From assembly GCA_033030425.1 (NCBI GenBank), contig JAUFSD010000006.1:1798001-1862000 (forward strand): DNA of 64,000 bases, given 5' to 3'. The notes beneath the pieces are model-generated. The model made no database searches and was not told the DNA's origin. It was given only the letters and a program-made list of their open reading frames with translations. The DNA comes from Verpa conica (taxonomy: Eukaryota > Ascomycota > Pezizomycetes > Pezizales > Morchellaceae). Within the stretch, counting starts at the first letter, position 1; every line of letters begins with the position of its first letter. The translations under genes and the position numbers were made by a program. Positions 11,116 through 23,231 of this stretch are shown in pieces.

Positions 11116-12486
11116 TCATTCTTGATCCTTTTTAATATCCATATCCAAAAATCCCCTCGTCGAACCATGCGCCGACGGTTTCCTCCTCTCCCTAGGACTT
11201 CTCTTCCCACCACTATCAACCAACAACCTCACCACCCTATCCTCACCACACGCCGCCGCCAACGCCAACGCCGTCTTACCCTCCGTCGTGATACCCCAAT
11301 CCGCACCTCTCTCCAACAACAAACTCACAATCTCCACCTTACCCGACATAGCCGCCCAATGCAGGGGGGTCCTACCGTCCGAGTCTTGTATATTCACATT
11401 GACTCCCTCTTCAAGTATCATCCTCAGGATATCCTCATGGCCGTTCTTCACCGCCCACAGGAGGAGTTCTCTATTGAGGGTATGGGGCGTATAGATACTC
11501 GCACCTTTACACAGCAAGACCCGAATCATAGCCTCAGGTTCCGCCTCAGGACTACTCAACGCAGCCCCGGTAGCGGCTCCATCGATTGGAGTGTATCCTG
11601 TAAAATCCCGCGCAGTGAGGCTTGCACCGTGCTGTATGAGGCGTTCGGCAATGCTCGGACACGACCCATGCGCGGATGCGAGGTGGAGTGGGGTTTTTCC
11701 TTCGCTGTCTTGGGCTGCGACGTCTGCGTTGTGGCGGAGGAGGAGCTCGACCATTTCGTCGGAGTTGGTGTTTAGTGTGGCGATGTGTAGGGGTGTTCGG
11801 CCGGTGTGGTTGCGGGAGGTGATGTCTGCGCCGTTCTGGAGAAGTATCTTGGCGATTGTCGGGGAGCTGTCTGGCCAGTTGCAGGCTGCGGCGGCGTGTA
11901 GTGGGGTGTCGTTGTTTCTGGAGATTGTGTCTTGTAGTGCTCCGTGTGAGATGAGGAGGGAGACGATTTGTGGGTTTCGTCCGGATGAGGCGGTGTAGAG
12001 TGGGGTTTGGAGATCGTTGTTGAGTGCTGTTACGGATGCTCCTCTGTTGAGGAGGAGTTTGACTACTTGTTCGTCTCCGGCTAGTGCTGCGATGTGCAGT
12101 GCGGAGTTGCCGTCGGCGTAGTTTTTGAGGGTGATGTCTGCTCCTTCGTCTAGGAGGATTTTCACAATTTTTTGGGCGTTCTTGCCAACAATTGATAAGA
12201 ATAGTGCACTCTCGCTGGATCTACCGGGGCCGTTTTCGGGCCCACGGTAGTTGATGTCGACTCCTCTCTTGAGCATGAACCGGACAAGTCCCTCGTGGCC
12301 TTTTAGGCAGGCCCATTGGAGTGCGGTTAGTTCATCTTTGTCTTCGATGGCGGATTGGTGTATGGTTGGGAGGAGGAGATTGGCGAAGCGGCGGGAGGTG
12401 ATGAGGAGGATGTAGATGTCCCGGGGGCTGGTGAGGGATTGGGTTATGTTGAAGAGAAGCTCATTTGGGAGGGAGAGGAGTGACAT
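11116..12486 (-). CDS. F-box/ankyrin-repeat protein 1
   Basis: Single exon, 456 aa. The N-terminus MSLLSLPNELLFNITQSL has the F-box signature of fungal F-box/ankyrin proteins. About eleven ankyrin repeats follow, including SALHIAALAGDEQVVKLLL, TPLHIATLNTNSDEMVELLL and TPLHWAAMSGKVEIVSLLL. The C-terminus is short and basic (GGKRSPRERRK). F-box proteins bind Skp1 and bring the partner held by their repeat domain to an SCF ubiquitin ligase; that activity is inferred from the family. Two related genes with the same LSLPNELL start lie at 58457 and 60340. The ATG immediately precedes the F-box, so the start is secure. Confidence 0.9.
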   Translation of the reverse strand: MSLLSLPNELLFNITQSLTSPRDIYILLITSRRFANLLLPTIHQSAIEDKDELTALQWACLKGHEGLVRFMLKRGVDINYRGPENGPGRSSESALFLSIVGKNAQKIVKILLDEGADITLKNYADGNSALHIAALAGDEQVVKLLLNRGASVTALNNDLQTPLYTASSGRNPQIVSLLISHGALQDTISRNNDTPLHAAAACNWPDSSPTIAKILLQNGADITSRNHTGRTPLHIATLNTNSDEMVELLLRHNADVAAQDSEGKTPLHLASAHGSCPSIAERLIQHGASLTARDFTGYTPIDGAATGAALSSPEAEPEAMIRVLLCKGASIYTPHTLNRELLLWAVKNGHEDILRMILEEGVNVNIQDSDGRTPLHWAAMSGKVEIVSLLLERGADWGITTEGKTALALAAACGEDRVVRLLVDSGGKRSPRERRKPSAHGSTRGFLDMDIKKDQE

Positions 12487-14309
12487 TATATGAGTATTTC
12501 CAGGATTGGAGGCAATTCCTGAGGTGAGAAGGGGGTCAATTTGGGAGTTGTGGGATGGGATTGTGGGTGAGGTTGTGGCGGTTGAGGTGGATGCGCTGGA
12601 GTTGCCAAGATTACGGGAGCCCTAACCCAGTTATCTGCATCGATTATCACTCGGAATTGTTTATCAAGACAGACACCTTATTGTACCATTTATTTGGGAT
12701 TTTGGTATAGGTATGTCTTCTAGCCACGGTGCGAGATTTCACTTGGTGGTACAGTTATGAGTGTTCGGTCGCGAGTCTTGAACGTCTATGCTGACCTCGG
12801 CGAACAAGCCAGGGAGAATAATTCCCTATGATGCTAAGCTATCTCGCCGCAACCAAGTAATTCCCGCATAGTAAAAAGGTGGGGAATGGGGCTCCTGTTG
12901 GGGACGAGTAATAAACCTAATCCTGTTGCAGTATTCCTGTTTCGGCAGGGACGAGGCTCAGCTGCACGACAAGTGTAGATCCCTCGAATGGGCACAAGTA
13001 CCTAGATACCTAGACCAATAGCTGGCCTTGAGCCACTTGAACCACTAGGACACATGTAGTAACAGTTTGAGTGAGTGGCCAAAAGCCGTTGAACACCTGG
13101 GTAGCCATGGATTCAGTCGAAACAGCGCCCGAGGGTGGTACCAGTTTCATATTCTGATCCTCGGACTGGTTTCTAGAGAATCACTAGCGAAGAACCAAAT
13201 CTCTTCAAGTCATTACCGATAAATATTTGGGGCGCATAACCCGTGATTCAGTAGATCCCTATATTTAGAAGCGGCACTCCATCGGAAAAACTCTTCACGA
13301 TACCAGCAGATGACGGTAAACAGTCTAGCTATATGAAACAGTCTCCTAGGTATATCGTGACATCCTGTACCTATAGACACAGTAGAGAATTCCCTACGGT
13401 ACAGTCTACAGAATTTATATTCTCGTTCCAAGAGTAGTCCCTATCTATAACCCCCGAACCACCAGATACCTCAAGACCCTCTAAGAACGCAATCCACAGT
13501 CTGTATTTCACTACAAGGACCTAAGTAAATACCGCGACGCCCCTCGACCATGCAAGCGAAGAAACAACCTTAACTCAGAACCCTGCCCTGCAACCCGGAG
13601 AGAAGCCTGCAGGTCAATACCCTGCCTCGGACCGGACAGGCAAACCCCCGTTACACGAGAGCGTACCGGTGTTTTCCACCCACCGGGGGGAAGAACCCCC
13701 GCCACAAACATTGAAAATAGAGCGCTTAGCTATTGATCGTTGCAGATCAGATAAGATAACAGGCATACCCTATCACCCGGCCACTCCTACCGGGGCCCTA
13801 GCAACGCACTCACCGGCTACCGAGCCAACCACCTACGGCGCAGGAACCTCCATTTACAATAAAGTGGAAAGAAAGCTGAGTCAAATAAATCGTCAGCATA
13901 CATAACCATGCGGAGACAATTTCCTCCTCGATCCTGGTTGGCTATGCCACAATGCGGTGCAAAGCACTACCTGGGGGGGGTTTTTTTTTGTCTAAAGCTA
14001 TTTGTAGGAGTAATAAACCGGTAATGAATATTCAAATTATTATCTTCCCCACCTCTCTTCACATACTCTCTCTCTCTCTCTGATTCCACCGGTTGGACTT
14101 AGTTTCCTGAAAGTGTTAAAGCAGACCATCGTACACCAGTGAGATTGGTCTTGCTCTTTTTTCTTTTCTTTCTACTCTTTACTCTCTTTTATTTCTCCAG
14201 TCACTCATTCACTCACCAGCTGGCTGGATTCCATTCTTTATTACATATTTTTTCTTTTCTTTCTTATACAGTATACTACAGCCCGTCGGCGCTCATCCGA
14301 CCACACAAG
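12487..14309. other. Intergenic region between F-box/ankyrin gene 1 and CAP gene
   Basis: No supported gene in about 1.8 kb. A short CT microsatellite (14066-14082) and a pyrimidine-rich stretch (14150-14280) lie upstream of the CAP gene and are probably its promoter and leader. Frames at 13213-13431, 13511-13711 and 13669-13905 show no domain. Confidence 0.5.
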
Positions 14310-16651
14310 ATGTTATTCAAACACACTACACTCCCGCTGCTACTCTCTCTACTATCAACAGTCACTGCTCTCGACGCAGACCTCCTCGGTGTTACTCCAG
14401 GCGCCGACAGTAGCAAGATCACCGTCAAAGGGAAAGACAGCGATGCTTTCAGTGACTCTACTAAATTCCAGACAGACCTTCTGGATAGACATAATAAGCA
14501 CCGCGAAGACCACGGCGCAGGCCCCCTTGTGTGGGATGAAGAGTTGGCAGGGTTTGCAAAAGGGGCTGTTAAGGAGTGTGTTTATAAGCATTCTGTATGT
14601 TCCCTCCTCCTATGATAAAATGTGTGTGGATGTGCTAATAGTATATTAGGGTGGACCCCACGGCGAGAATATATATTCTGGATCGCCGGAGGAGCCGCGC
14701 GATAGTGTTGACGAATGGATGAAGCAACGAGACGACTACAAGAACTGGGATGAAGGAGACCCAGGAACCGACCCGAAGGTTGGACATTTCACGCAAACGG
14801 TGTGGAAAGACACAACGAAGGTTGGGTGTGCTAGGAAGTTGTGCTCTGGTCTTCTTAATCCCGAGACCGAGTCTTGGTATGTTTTTTTCTCCTGCTCGTC
14901 TGGGGTTTTGGTGCGGTTAACTAATTTTTTTTTTTTTTTTTGAAAAAAGGTTCATTGTATGCGAGTACGAGAGCCACGGTAACATTGCAGGAGAGTATCA
15001 AAAAAACGTACTCCAGAATAAAGCCTCCAAGATGCTACTAAACAAGCGGGACGAAAAAACCAGCACCAAAATCATCACCAGCACCAAGACAATCACAAAC
15101 ACCAAAACAACCACAAAGACAGCAACCACCACCAAGGTCGCCACAAACACCAAATGGATCACTTCCACCAAGAACGGAGGTGGTGGAGTGAAGAAAGCAA
15201 TCAAATCTGCCGTCAAGTCGGTCTTGCACAAGGGGAAACCAAAGACAATGACGTCTAAAAAGATCGAAACCGTAACCGTGACGGAGGGTGGGAAAGCGGT
15301 GAAGAAGTTCAAGACTACTATTGTTACTGTGACGCCGAAACCTAAGGCGAAACATACACCGAAGCCAGCTGCTAAGCCGGTGGTGCACACCAAGACTCAG
15401 CTTACAACGACAACCATGAAGCCGGCGAAGCCAGGCGCGAAACCGGTGATAAAGGTGATTACTAAGCTTATCACTACGACACAGAAGCCGGGGGCAGCTA
15501 TCAAGTCGAAGGTTATCTCAAAGATCAAGAATGCCGCAAAGCCGACTACTCAGGTACTAACAAAGCTCCATACAACTACGATTAAGCCAAAGAAGGCAGG
15601 GGATAAGCCGGTTGTGAAGACTATTACCAAGCTCATCACTACTACCAGAAGGCCCGGTGCGGCAGTCATTACGGGCGGAGTCAAGAAGGGCGCAAAGAAG
15701 CTCAAGTCGGCGATTAAGAAGGTTGTTAGTAAGGCGAAAATTACAGCTAAGCCTACTACTGAGACTTTGACAACAAAGATCACAACGACGATAAAGCCTA
15801 CTAAACCTGGGGATAAACCTGTTGTGAAGACACTCACAAACACTATCACCACTACCAGGGTTCCTGGGATTACTAAACCGCCCAAGGCCAAGTCGGCTGC
15901 GAAGCCTAAGCCTAAGCCTACTACTGAGACATTAACCAAGTTGATCACAACAACGATAAAACCTACCAAGCCCGGTGATAAGCCTGTTGTAAAGACCATC
16001 ACTTCAAAGATCACGACTACCAGAATACCCGGAGCGAAACCAACCCACAAAGTCAAGAAGACCATCAAAAAGATATTCAAAAAGGTCATCAAGAAGATCG
16101 CACCCAAGCCAATTACCAAAACCTCTAAGAAAGTATACACAACAACAATAAAACCCACTAAGCCCGGGGATAAGCCGGTTGTAAAGACAATCACTACGAT
16201 CATTACTACCACCAGTAAGCCCGGATCAATAGTCACCAAGAAGGCCAAGTCGGTGATCAAAAAAGCTAAACCGACTACAGAGAAGATTACTAAGCTGATT
16301 ACAACAACGATAAAGCCTACGAAGTCTGGGGATAAGCCTGTTGTGAAGACTATTACTAAAGTTATCACTACTACGAGGAGACCGGGGGCAACTCCGAAGT
16401 CAAAGGCGAAGGCTAAGACTACTTCGAAGAGTTCGTCTAAGACTAGCTCTACTTCTACCTCAAGCTCGAAATCGTCTTCTTCAAGTTCGAAATCGTCTTC
16501 TTCAAGCTCGAAATCGTCTAGTTCAACTTCTTCATCCTCGTCCTCGTCCTCATCCTCATCCTCATCCTCGTCGACAACATCCTCTTCTTCCTCGTCCTCA
16601 TCATCCTCATCCTCATCTTCATCTTCATCCACAACTTCCAAGAAGCCGTAA
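14310..16651 (+). CDS. Secreted CAP/PR-1-like protein with Lys/Thr-rich repeat stalk and poly-Ser tail
   Basis: Exons 14310-14594, 14650-14876 and 14950-16651 give 737 aa. A signal peptide (MLFKHTTLPLLLSLLSTVTA) is followed by a CAP domain (~47-190) with its signatures: DRHNKHREDHGAGPLVWDEEL, HGENIYSG, VGHFTQTVWKDTTKVGCA and FIVCEYESHGN. Residues ~200-650 are very Lys/Thr-rich, with six copies of a module around TIKPTKPGDKPVVKTIT...ITTTRRPG (~317-650). The end is Ser-rich with no hydrophobic GPI tail. Intron 2 (14877-14949) carries a TAACTAAT branch site and a long T tract. The nearest start (14310) puts the signal peptide first; the upstream in-frame start at 14139 would precede it with leader-like sequence and is less likely. 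CAP proteins are extracellular and often bind sterols or lipids. The stalk could anchor it in the wall, but that is inference. Confidence 0.88.
15388..16390 (+). repeat. Six degenerate coding repeats in the CAP protein stalk
   Basis: Six copies of an approximately 33-residue Thr/Lys module are separated by variable Lys-rich spacers of 20-40 residues. Conserved positions are TTTxKPxKxGxKPVxKxxT and ITTTxxPG. The copies differ at synonymous and some non-synonymous sites, so they are old rather than recent duplications. Confidence 0.85.
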
Positions 16652-17947
16652 ATGATAAGGTTGAATCATGTGTGGCAAAACAGGGGCTAGATAAACTGAA
16701 AGTAGTAGTAAACAAAAACAAAAAAGGAACAGCAGTAGCGCTTAAGTGCTAGAAGCAAACCATACTTCAATACTCACAAGGAACACGAAAAAATCATGCG
16801 CATGATACGAATCCCCTTTCTATACGGTTATAAGCTATGTTTCTAGATAGGGGGTTATTATGTTTGACATCTCCGGTATATTTTTTTTTATGGGGGGGGG
16901 ATTTCTTTTGCATTATTTCATTATTTTTCTTTATCAGAATTGTAGGAGTTTTTTGTTTCTTTTTCTTTTTCTTAGGCAGTTAGGGCACTAGAACCATCTC
17001 ACGGCAAACGAATTTAATGCTGTCTCTTACGTGTAAACCTTGCGCATATTTGTGTTTAGGAGGTGCAGCCTGTGAGGTCCTATTGGCGACGGGAGAATAA
17101 ATAAAAATGCGCAGTAGATGCAGAGCCTTGGCGGTAGTGGTGGCGAGTTCCCTCACTGGATTCAGGTTGCTAAATACAATACTTATGTCTCTATTGTTCT
17201 GCATAATACTGCTCTGATTAGTCTGTGATCGTTCCTCACGTGGTAACTGTGCCAAGAAGACCGAGTGATAATCCATGGTGCACACCTGGTCCACTCTAGT
17301 TCACGCATTTAGTTTCATTACCTGCACTCCTCAGTTTCTTATGGATACCTGCTCTGTGAGAGAAGATTGGAGCCACGTTATAAAAACGGTTGTATAGAGG
17401 CCTCCCTAAACCAATGGACTTGGACTGTATCATGCAGGCTCGGTGAGGTGCAGCAACCCTCGTTCAGGCTCGGTGTCGAGATATGCAACTTTTGGCGGAC
17501 TGGGGATAAAGCCAGTAATATCTCCCACCATCTCTTAGCAAGATTCTCCCCGATCTCACACCGAACTGCTGCCCCTCTACTGCCCCTCTGCTGCATCCCC
17601 GGCTAGAGTTGCCAAAGACTTTACTACCCGAATCCACAGCCTTCTCTTACGCTATCTTCTGGGTGACGACACCCTGCATCTGCAGGCAAACCTTATTTCC
17701 TTCAAATTGCACTTTTTACAGTATGGAGCAGGCTTATAGGTATTTTTTTTTTTTTCAGTTTTTTTCCTGACGGGCATAAATATGGGCACCACTTAGCGTT
17801 GAGGGAAAGAGCCTCATTTCATCTTCTTGCCTACGCCAGGCCGAATTTGGTAAGTCTCATGCATAGAATCTAGAGCCTCTAAGACATTCTGAAATGAGAT
17901 AAAATTTATCATGTTATCATATGGCTTTGACCCTTGAGCTGACCTAG
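16652..17947. other. Intergenic region upstream of zinc-finger gene
   Basis: No supported protein gene. A candidate leader intron for the downstream gene runs from 17850 (GTAAGT) to 17947 (CTGACCTAG). The frame upstream of that donor is open but has no ATG. The small frames at 16980-17294 and 17367-17606 have no domain. Confidence 0.45.
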
Positions 17948-19005
17948 TTAGGTATCCTAGGGCCAAGTCATGGAGTTGCTCCAATATTATTAACTATCCC
18001 CGAGCCCCAAGTCGGTGCTCTTGATCCGGCCCTACTTGAGCTTGACTATCTACTCGAACTCAGTAACCTACCTCAGCCCAATCACTTATCCCCTGGCATT
18101 AACGGAGCTCCTGCGGTTGATATCCTCCAAGGCCTTGAGGGTCCCGACGGAATAGTTCCGGCGTTGTTGACTATCTCTGGGCCTCAGGTTGATGCTCTTG
18201 ACGCAGCCGTACTTGAGCTTAGTTACGTACCCGAACTTAATTATCGACCTGGACTCGACTACCAAGTCTCTGGGGTCGATGAATTCCTTGCGGTTGATAT
18301 CTTTCAGGACCTTGAAGGTCCCTACCCAATAATTCCTGCACCATTGGCTGTCTTTGAGTTCCAGGTTAATGCTCTTGGTCCAAACCAACCCGAAGATGAA
18401 TCAAACGGCTGGTTAGACCTACTTGAGCCTGATAATCTAGTCCCTGGGGTCGATGAAATCCCTGGGATTGATGGGCCCTACGAAATAGTTGCTATGCCGT
18501 TGATTGCTCTTGAGCCCCAGGTTGATGCTCCCCACCCAAACATACCCGGACCTGATCAACTAGTCCCCGGTGCCAACGAACCTTCAGTGGTTGATATCCC
18601 TAATGGAAACCAAAGAAACGACCCCCCAAATGATTCTTGCAACAAAGAGTGCAAAGGAGACCTACTGTAATTACCCCTCCCCCACCTTCCTATACCACCC
18701 GAGACTAACTCATGAGTAGTGGCCCACACAGATGTCAACGCCGCAAAAGGAAGTTACACATAGAATGTCTCGGTAGCAATAACTGTCAAAAACCCTTCGA
18801 AACAAAAAACGACTTCAACCGTCACTGCAAGTCCGCACATGGGCTTGGGAAATTACTAGACTGCACCTTTCCCGAGTGCAACAAAGTTGGCAGGAATGGG
18901 TTCTCGCGCAGGGATAACCTCCTGCAGCATTTGAGGTCGGTTCATAATGAGGAGATAGCGGTCAAGAAGTTCAGGTGCAAGGGTTCTCGTATGGAGGAGA
19001 TTTAA
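17948..19005 (+). CDS. C2H2 zinc-finger protein with acidic tandem repeats; N-terminus unresolved
   Basis: The open frame 17948-18666 encodes about four degenerate acidic repeats around PQVxALDxxxLELxYxxEL and DIxQxLEGPxxIxPA. A 53-nt intron (18667-18719; donor GTAATT, branch GACTAAC, acceptor GAGTAG) joins in phase to 18720-19005. That exon holds two C2H2-like fingers: C-x5-C-x12-H-x4-H (ECLGSNNC...RHCKSAH) and a longer variant C-x4-C-x16-H-x4-H (CTFPEC...QHLRSVH). The fingers suggest a DNA-binding regulator. No ATG is found in frame until well inside the repeats (18490). An in-frame ATG at 17921 is cut off by a TAG at 17945. Translation may start in an upstream exon, or the gene may be decaying at its 5' end. 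Confidence 0.6.
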
Positions 19006-20098
19006 ATCGTTGCACGTATAGAAGCCACGCTAGGGTCTTTGGTATGGAATCATTGACCTAACTACGACATATGACGTCATCCTTTCCTTTTTGGTACTTA
19101 TTTCTTTAACATGCCTGCCCAATCACCCTCCCCAGCGGTCTTTTGTTTCATTTTTACCCTTCTACCCTACGGTGATTTTTCTGTTTAACTATCTCTTGTC
19201 TTATCAAATTTATCCCCAACCCTCTTTCAGCCCCGGCCCCTTTACTTTTCTTTTAATACGTCTCTGAACTACTCTTGCGCGATTCCTTTCATTTTTTTAT
19301 GCATTTCTCTCCTATTATTATCTCTGATCTTTCAAACATTTCCATCACCTTATACCTCATTAACCTAAAAAAAATCCTTACCCTTATGAAGCTTATCTCT
19401 TTTTTGATGTCTCTTTTCCCCTTTGTTTCTCAATACCCCTTTCGTCTTTGCGTCTTATGGTGGTCAGGCTGGAGTTTTCCTAGAAACATTCATTACTGAG
19501 TTATCTCCTTATATATCGCGTCTTATCCTATTTGATACTAAATTTCCTTTTTATGTAAAACTAAAACAAGCTTTGCAAAGTTGAGCCAGACTATTCGAGT
19601 AAGGCCTTACTATGAACAGTCCGAGGACCGGAGCATATCCTTTGTGGTCGTGGTCGCCTTTACACACACTCTGAAACCCTACTGTAACCCCACCCTCGCA
19701 TAACCTCCTCAACAGCAAGAATGAATTACATATAATCTCCAATATACAGACAGTAGATGAAGTCTGTATTATCTACATTGTCTTCACTATACTATTTATA
19801 GCTACAAAACCCCGGTCGGAAGTCCCCGCATTTCTCGAGCGCCCCCCCGTCTTGGCGAACGGCTGTGGATCTCATCTGCACATCTCGGAACTCTTCCTTT
19901 GTATGAACCCCAATTAAACTGCGTACATGTAGATCTGCGTGACCCTGTAAGACACTCCCCCCCCATCGTCGTAAGCTCCGAGTTTCAGTCCCCTCAGCTT
20001 AAAATGATACCCCCGTGAGCTCTCTATTACCGGACCCTTTCCCCTCTTCTTCTTCAATACTTTAGATCTCTCTACCAGTCATCACCTCTCCAAAGTCA
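19006..20098. other. Intergenic, pyrimidine-rich
   Basis: This is the 3' region of the zinc-finger gene (T/C-rich at 19075-19450) followed by the promoter of the GPI-PLD-like gene. No domain-bearing frame is seen. Confidence 0.5.
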
Positions 20099-22928
20099 AT
20101 GAGGTTCCTCGCCGCCTCAGCACTATGCTGGAGCGTTGCTCGATCGTGCGGAGTACTGTAAGCTCCACTCCCACGCTCAAGCACGCGACCACAATTAACC
20201 CCTCACAGAGTCCACAACGAAGTCCTGCACCGCTCCACACACCTGTTTTCACTCCCCAACTCGGTCCCAGACCTCACCCAGCTCACCCCTCTCATATCAC
20301 CCCTCCTCCTGTCCCCTGTCAACGCACCGTCGCTGCAAGCCGGCGCGTTCTTCCCAGACTGGGGATACCAATGCCTGTCCACCGACTCGGAAGCCGAAGC
20401 CGCACACTGGCCCCCCTTCCTCGTCGCAAGTGTAGAACACGTCATCTCCAAATACGGCTACCTTAACGAATCAACCCAGCGCAGCTCCGAGGAGCAGGAA
20501 CACCTCGAGAGCCTCATTTCGTTCATATTTGCCATTGCGGCGCACCAGACCCAGGACGCGACATGGCACGCGATACGTCTGCCGACGGGGTTCCTTGCGG
20601 CTCTGGCGGGTGTGGATTTTGCTGGTGATTTTACAAAAGCACATCGGGTGCTGGATTTCGGGGGTGATTTTATGCTGGCGACGAGGTTGGCGAGGATGGA
20701 GGAGGCGTCGAAGGACTGGATTAGGAATGATTGGAAGGTCCCGATTAAAGATATCATTGCTATATATTCTAGACTAGGTAAAGATGTTAATGCTTTTGTA
20801 TTACGATATTGTACTATGAGGGGATTGGCGGCGTTGCGGAGTGGGTTGACTGTTGGTCCGAGTTTGTTAGCCCCCCCCCCTCTTGTTATGTGGAGTATAG
20901 GGTGTTAATGGGTGTAGGTATGATTCGATGGCTTCGCAGTCTCCGATGTTTGTTAGTTCACTGGACGACTACTATCTCGGAGGACTGGACGAAATGACAG
21001 CCAGGACGGTATCATGCTGGTCGAACCTAACCAGATGGTTCGCGCATGGGATTGACAGTGACGAGAAAATCAGGAACGGATGGGGCATCTGCGATCTATT
21101 CCGAGCCATCAAAGCAAGAGGCGGAGCCGGAGAGAGCTCTGATGGAGCCGAACTAAACCCGAGCTTACAACCAACCGATATCTGGGGCGAAGGCAAAATG
21201 CTCCAAAGATCAATCATGGAGTTTTCAAAAATCCAAGTCCAAACTGATCAATTCGGCGCAGAAATATACACACTCCCACCTATAGAAGAAGTGCCCTTCC
21301 TACCCTCCTCTTCTGCATCTCCACCCTCCCATAGAGAACTCCTGTCGAGCTCTAAAGCCCCTAAATTCTCAGACCCTACATATATAGCAACCTACACCCC
21401 TTACTCGCACTTCGGCACCTCTCTTTCTCTCGGCGCTTTCGCCTCCGCTCCCGGTCTCGCAATAGCCGTCGGAGCACCCCACGAAACAGAAGACTCCTCC
21501 CGCCCCGGCGAAGGGAACGTCTACATCCTCCCCCTCTCCGACATCCTCCCGTCCGAACCCTCCCCGTTCTCAGCTCTACAGCCCGAATACGTCTCTCCTC
21601 TGCAGCTCGCAAAACCACTAGTACTACCTACAACGAGCGAGGCAGGACAACCCGGGGTTGTAGACCAACGGTTCGGTATATCCTCAACTGCGTGGCACAC
21701 ACTCAACACCACACTCCTTGCAGTAGCTGCCACAGGACCACTAACCTACGACGCCAACACCCCACCAAGCCTGCCGTTCAGGGGGACAAGCTCGGCCGGT
21801 AGAATCGACGTCTTCAGAGCCGGTGAGCCGTCGCGGTGGTTGTCGTTATCGATCAAGGGCGCAGAACTCGGTAGTCTTGGCCGACGCTGGTGGGGCGAGC
21901 AGATGCTATCCGCGGACATAGACGGTAATGGAGAATGGCTAGTAGTTGCCGGAGGCAGAGGAGACGGCAGCCGAGTTTGCGAAGGACGTGAGAAAATCCA
22001 AATGGGCGAAGGTGAAGTTGGGGTATTCCAACTCGTCTCTTCGTCTTCTTCTTCTTCAGATGGGGTTGTGCAGGTTGAATTAGGTATAGATGGAGACGTC
22101 AAGACTACTGCTACGGCTGGGATCACGGTGAATACGTATTCTATCCCCTTACCTGCCACAGAGAAGGTTGGCGTGCCGTGTGGTGAGACGAATACCTACG
22201 AGGCTTTTGGTGCGTCCGTGGCGTTCTTGAAGCGCTCTCGCACGTTGCTGGTTGGTTCTCCGGGCGCCGGAGGTGTCGGGAAGGTGTTTGCGTATCGCTT
22301 TGTTGATGGGCAGTTTGTGAATGTGTTTACTATTGTGTCACCGACTGGGCCTTCTACTCTACGAACGGGCTTTGGGGGCAGCGGGATGGCGACTGGTGTT
22401 ACTTCTACAGGACAGGAGTGGGTGGCAATTGGTGCAGGGGACGAAGAGGTTGATGGGGAGACTCAAGCCGGTGTGGTAAGGGTTTACGTCCTTGATGGGG
22501 AGAAAGAAGTGAGGTTGATGGGGGAGGTTGTGGCTGCAGCTACAGAGGATGTGGAAGGGAGGAAGTACGGGAAGTTTGGACGCACAATTGTGGCTGATGA
22601 GGTCGGTGGTGGGGTGTGGGTGGGTAGTGAGTACTGGGCTGGCGAGACGGGTGGGTTGTGGTGGCTTGATATTCAGACTATCATTTCCTCGTCCCCTGAG
22701 TCACGCGTATCACGATTGGGCCAGAAGGTGCTGAAGGAGGGTGGGCGGTTCAAGAGCTTGGAGGTCAAATTGCAGATGCAGGGCGAGGAGCCGAATGCTA
22801 GGTTTGCGGCGAGCTTGGCGGTGGGGGAGAAGGGTGATTTGGTGGTTGGGATTCCGTACTCTGGAGTTGCGAGAGAAGATCAGGGAGGGAGGTTTTATGG
22901 TGCTATAGGGGTCTATGAGCGGAAGTGA
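20099..22928 (+). CDS. Secreted GPI-specific phospholipase D-like protein
   Basis: Exons 20099-20157, 20209-20865 and 20918-22928 give 908 aa. The first exon encodes a signal peptide (MRFLAASALCWSVARS). The junction to exon 2 rebuilds the family's zinc-site motif, CGVLVHNEVLHR (compare C-G-x-x-x-H...H-R in the family). Next come LQAGAFFPDWGY, AAHWPPFL, FAIAAHQTQDATWH and DFGGDF, the metal-binding phospholipase domain, and SPMFVSSLDDYYLGGLDEM after intron 2. The C-terminal half shows FG-GAP/beta-propeller-like stretches (FGTSLSLGAF, VGAPHETED, FGASVAF, VGSPGAGG). Members of this family cleave GPI anchors. Intron 2 was chosen because it restores GPSLYDSMASQSPMF; its donor (GTTAGC) is weak. Secretion suggests cell-surface GPI-protein turnover. 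Confidence 0.88.
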
Positions 22929-23231
22929 GGGCTAAGGTGGTGTATATGTGAAGAGGTATATATGTGAAGAGGGAAGATGGTTATGTGTGTTTCTTTTGGG
23001 TGTTGGTTTTATTCATGGATGTTCATGAAACGGGGTGCATTGGAAGATTACTTATGGATAACGGAGCATTCTTGGGGCAAGAGTGAGGGCTTGTACTTGG
23101 ATAGTATACTATACTGTACTGGTAGCTTGTATCTTCTGAATTTATAACGAGTTATGTCACGAGTGAGATAGTATGACTATAAACTCTCCCGAGTGACTTT
23201 ACGTGAATATTCTACAAGAGAATAACCCCAA
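22929..23231. other. Short convergent intergenic region
   Basis: About 300 nt between the convergent 3' ends of the GPI-PLD-like gene and the PhzF-like gene. No other feature is visible. Confidence 0.6.

Noticed and set aside
15550..16641. Long antisense frame of 363 aa opposite the CAP protein stalk
   Set aside because: It is acidic and Val-rich only because the sense strand encodes Lys/Thr and Ser repeats. No domain, start context or splice support.
20125..20466. Arg/Pro-rich frame near the GPI-PLD start
   Set aside because: It lies in another frame over exons 1-2, which encode the recognisable phospholipase domain.
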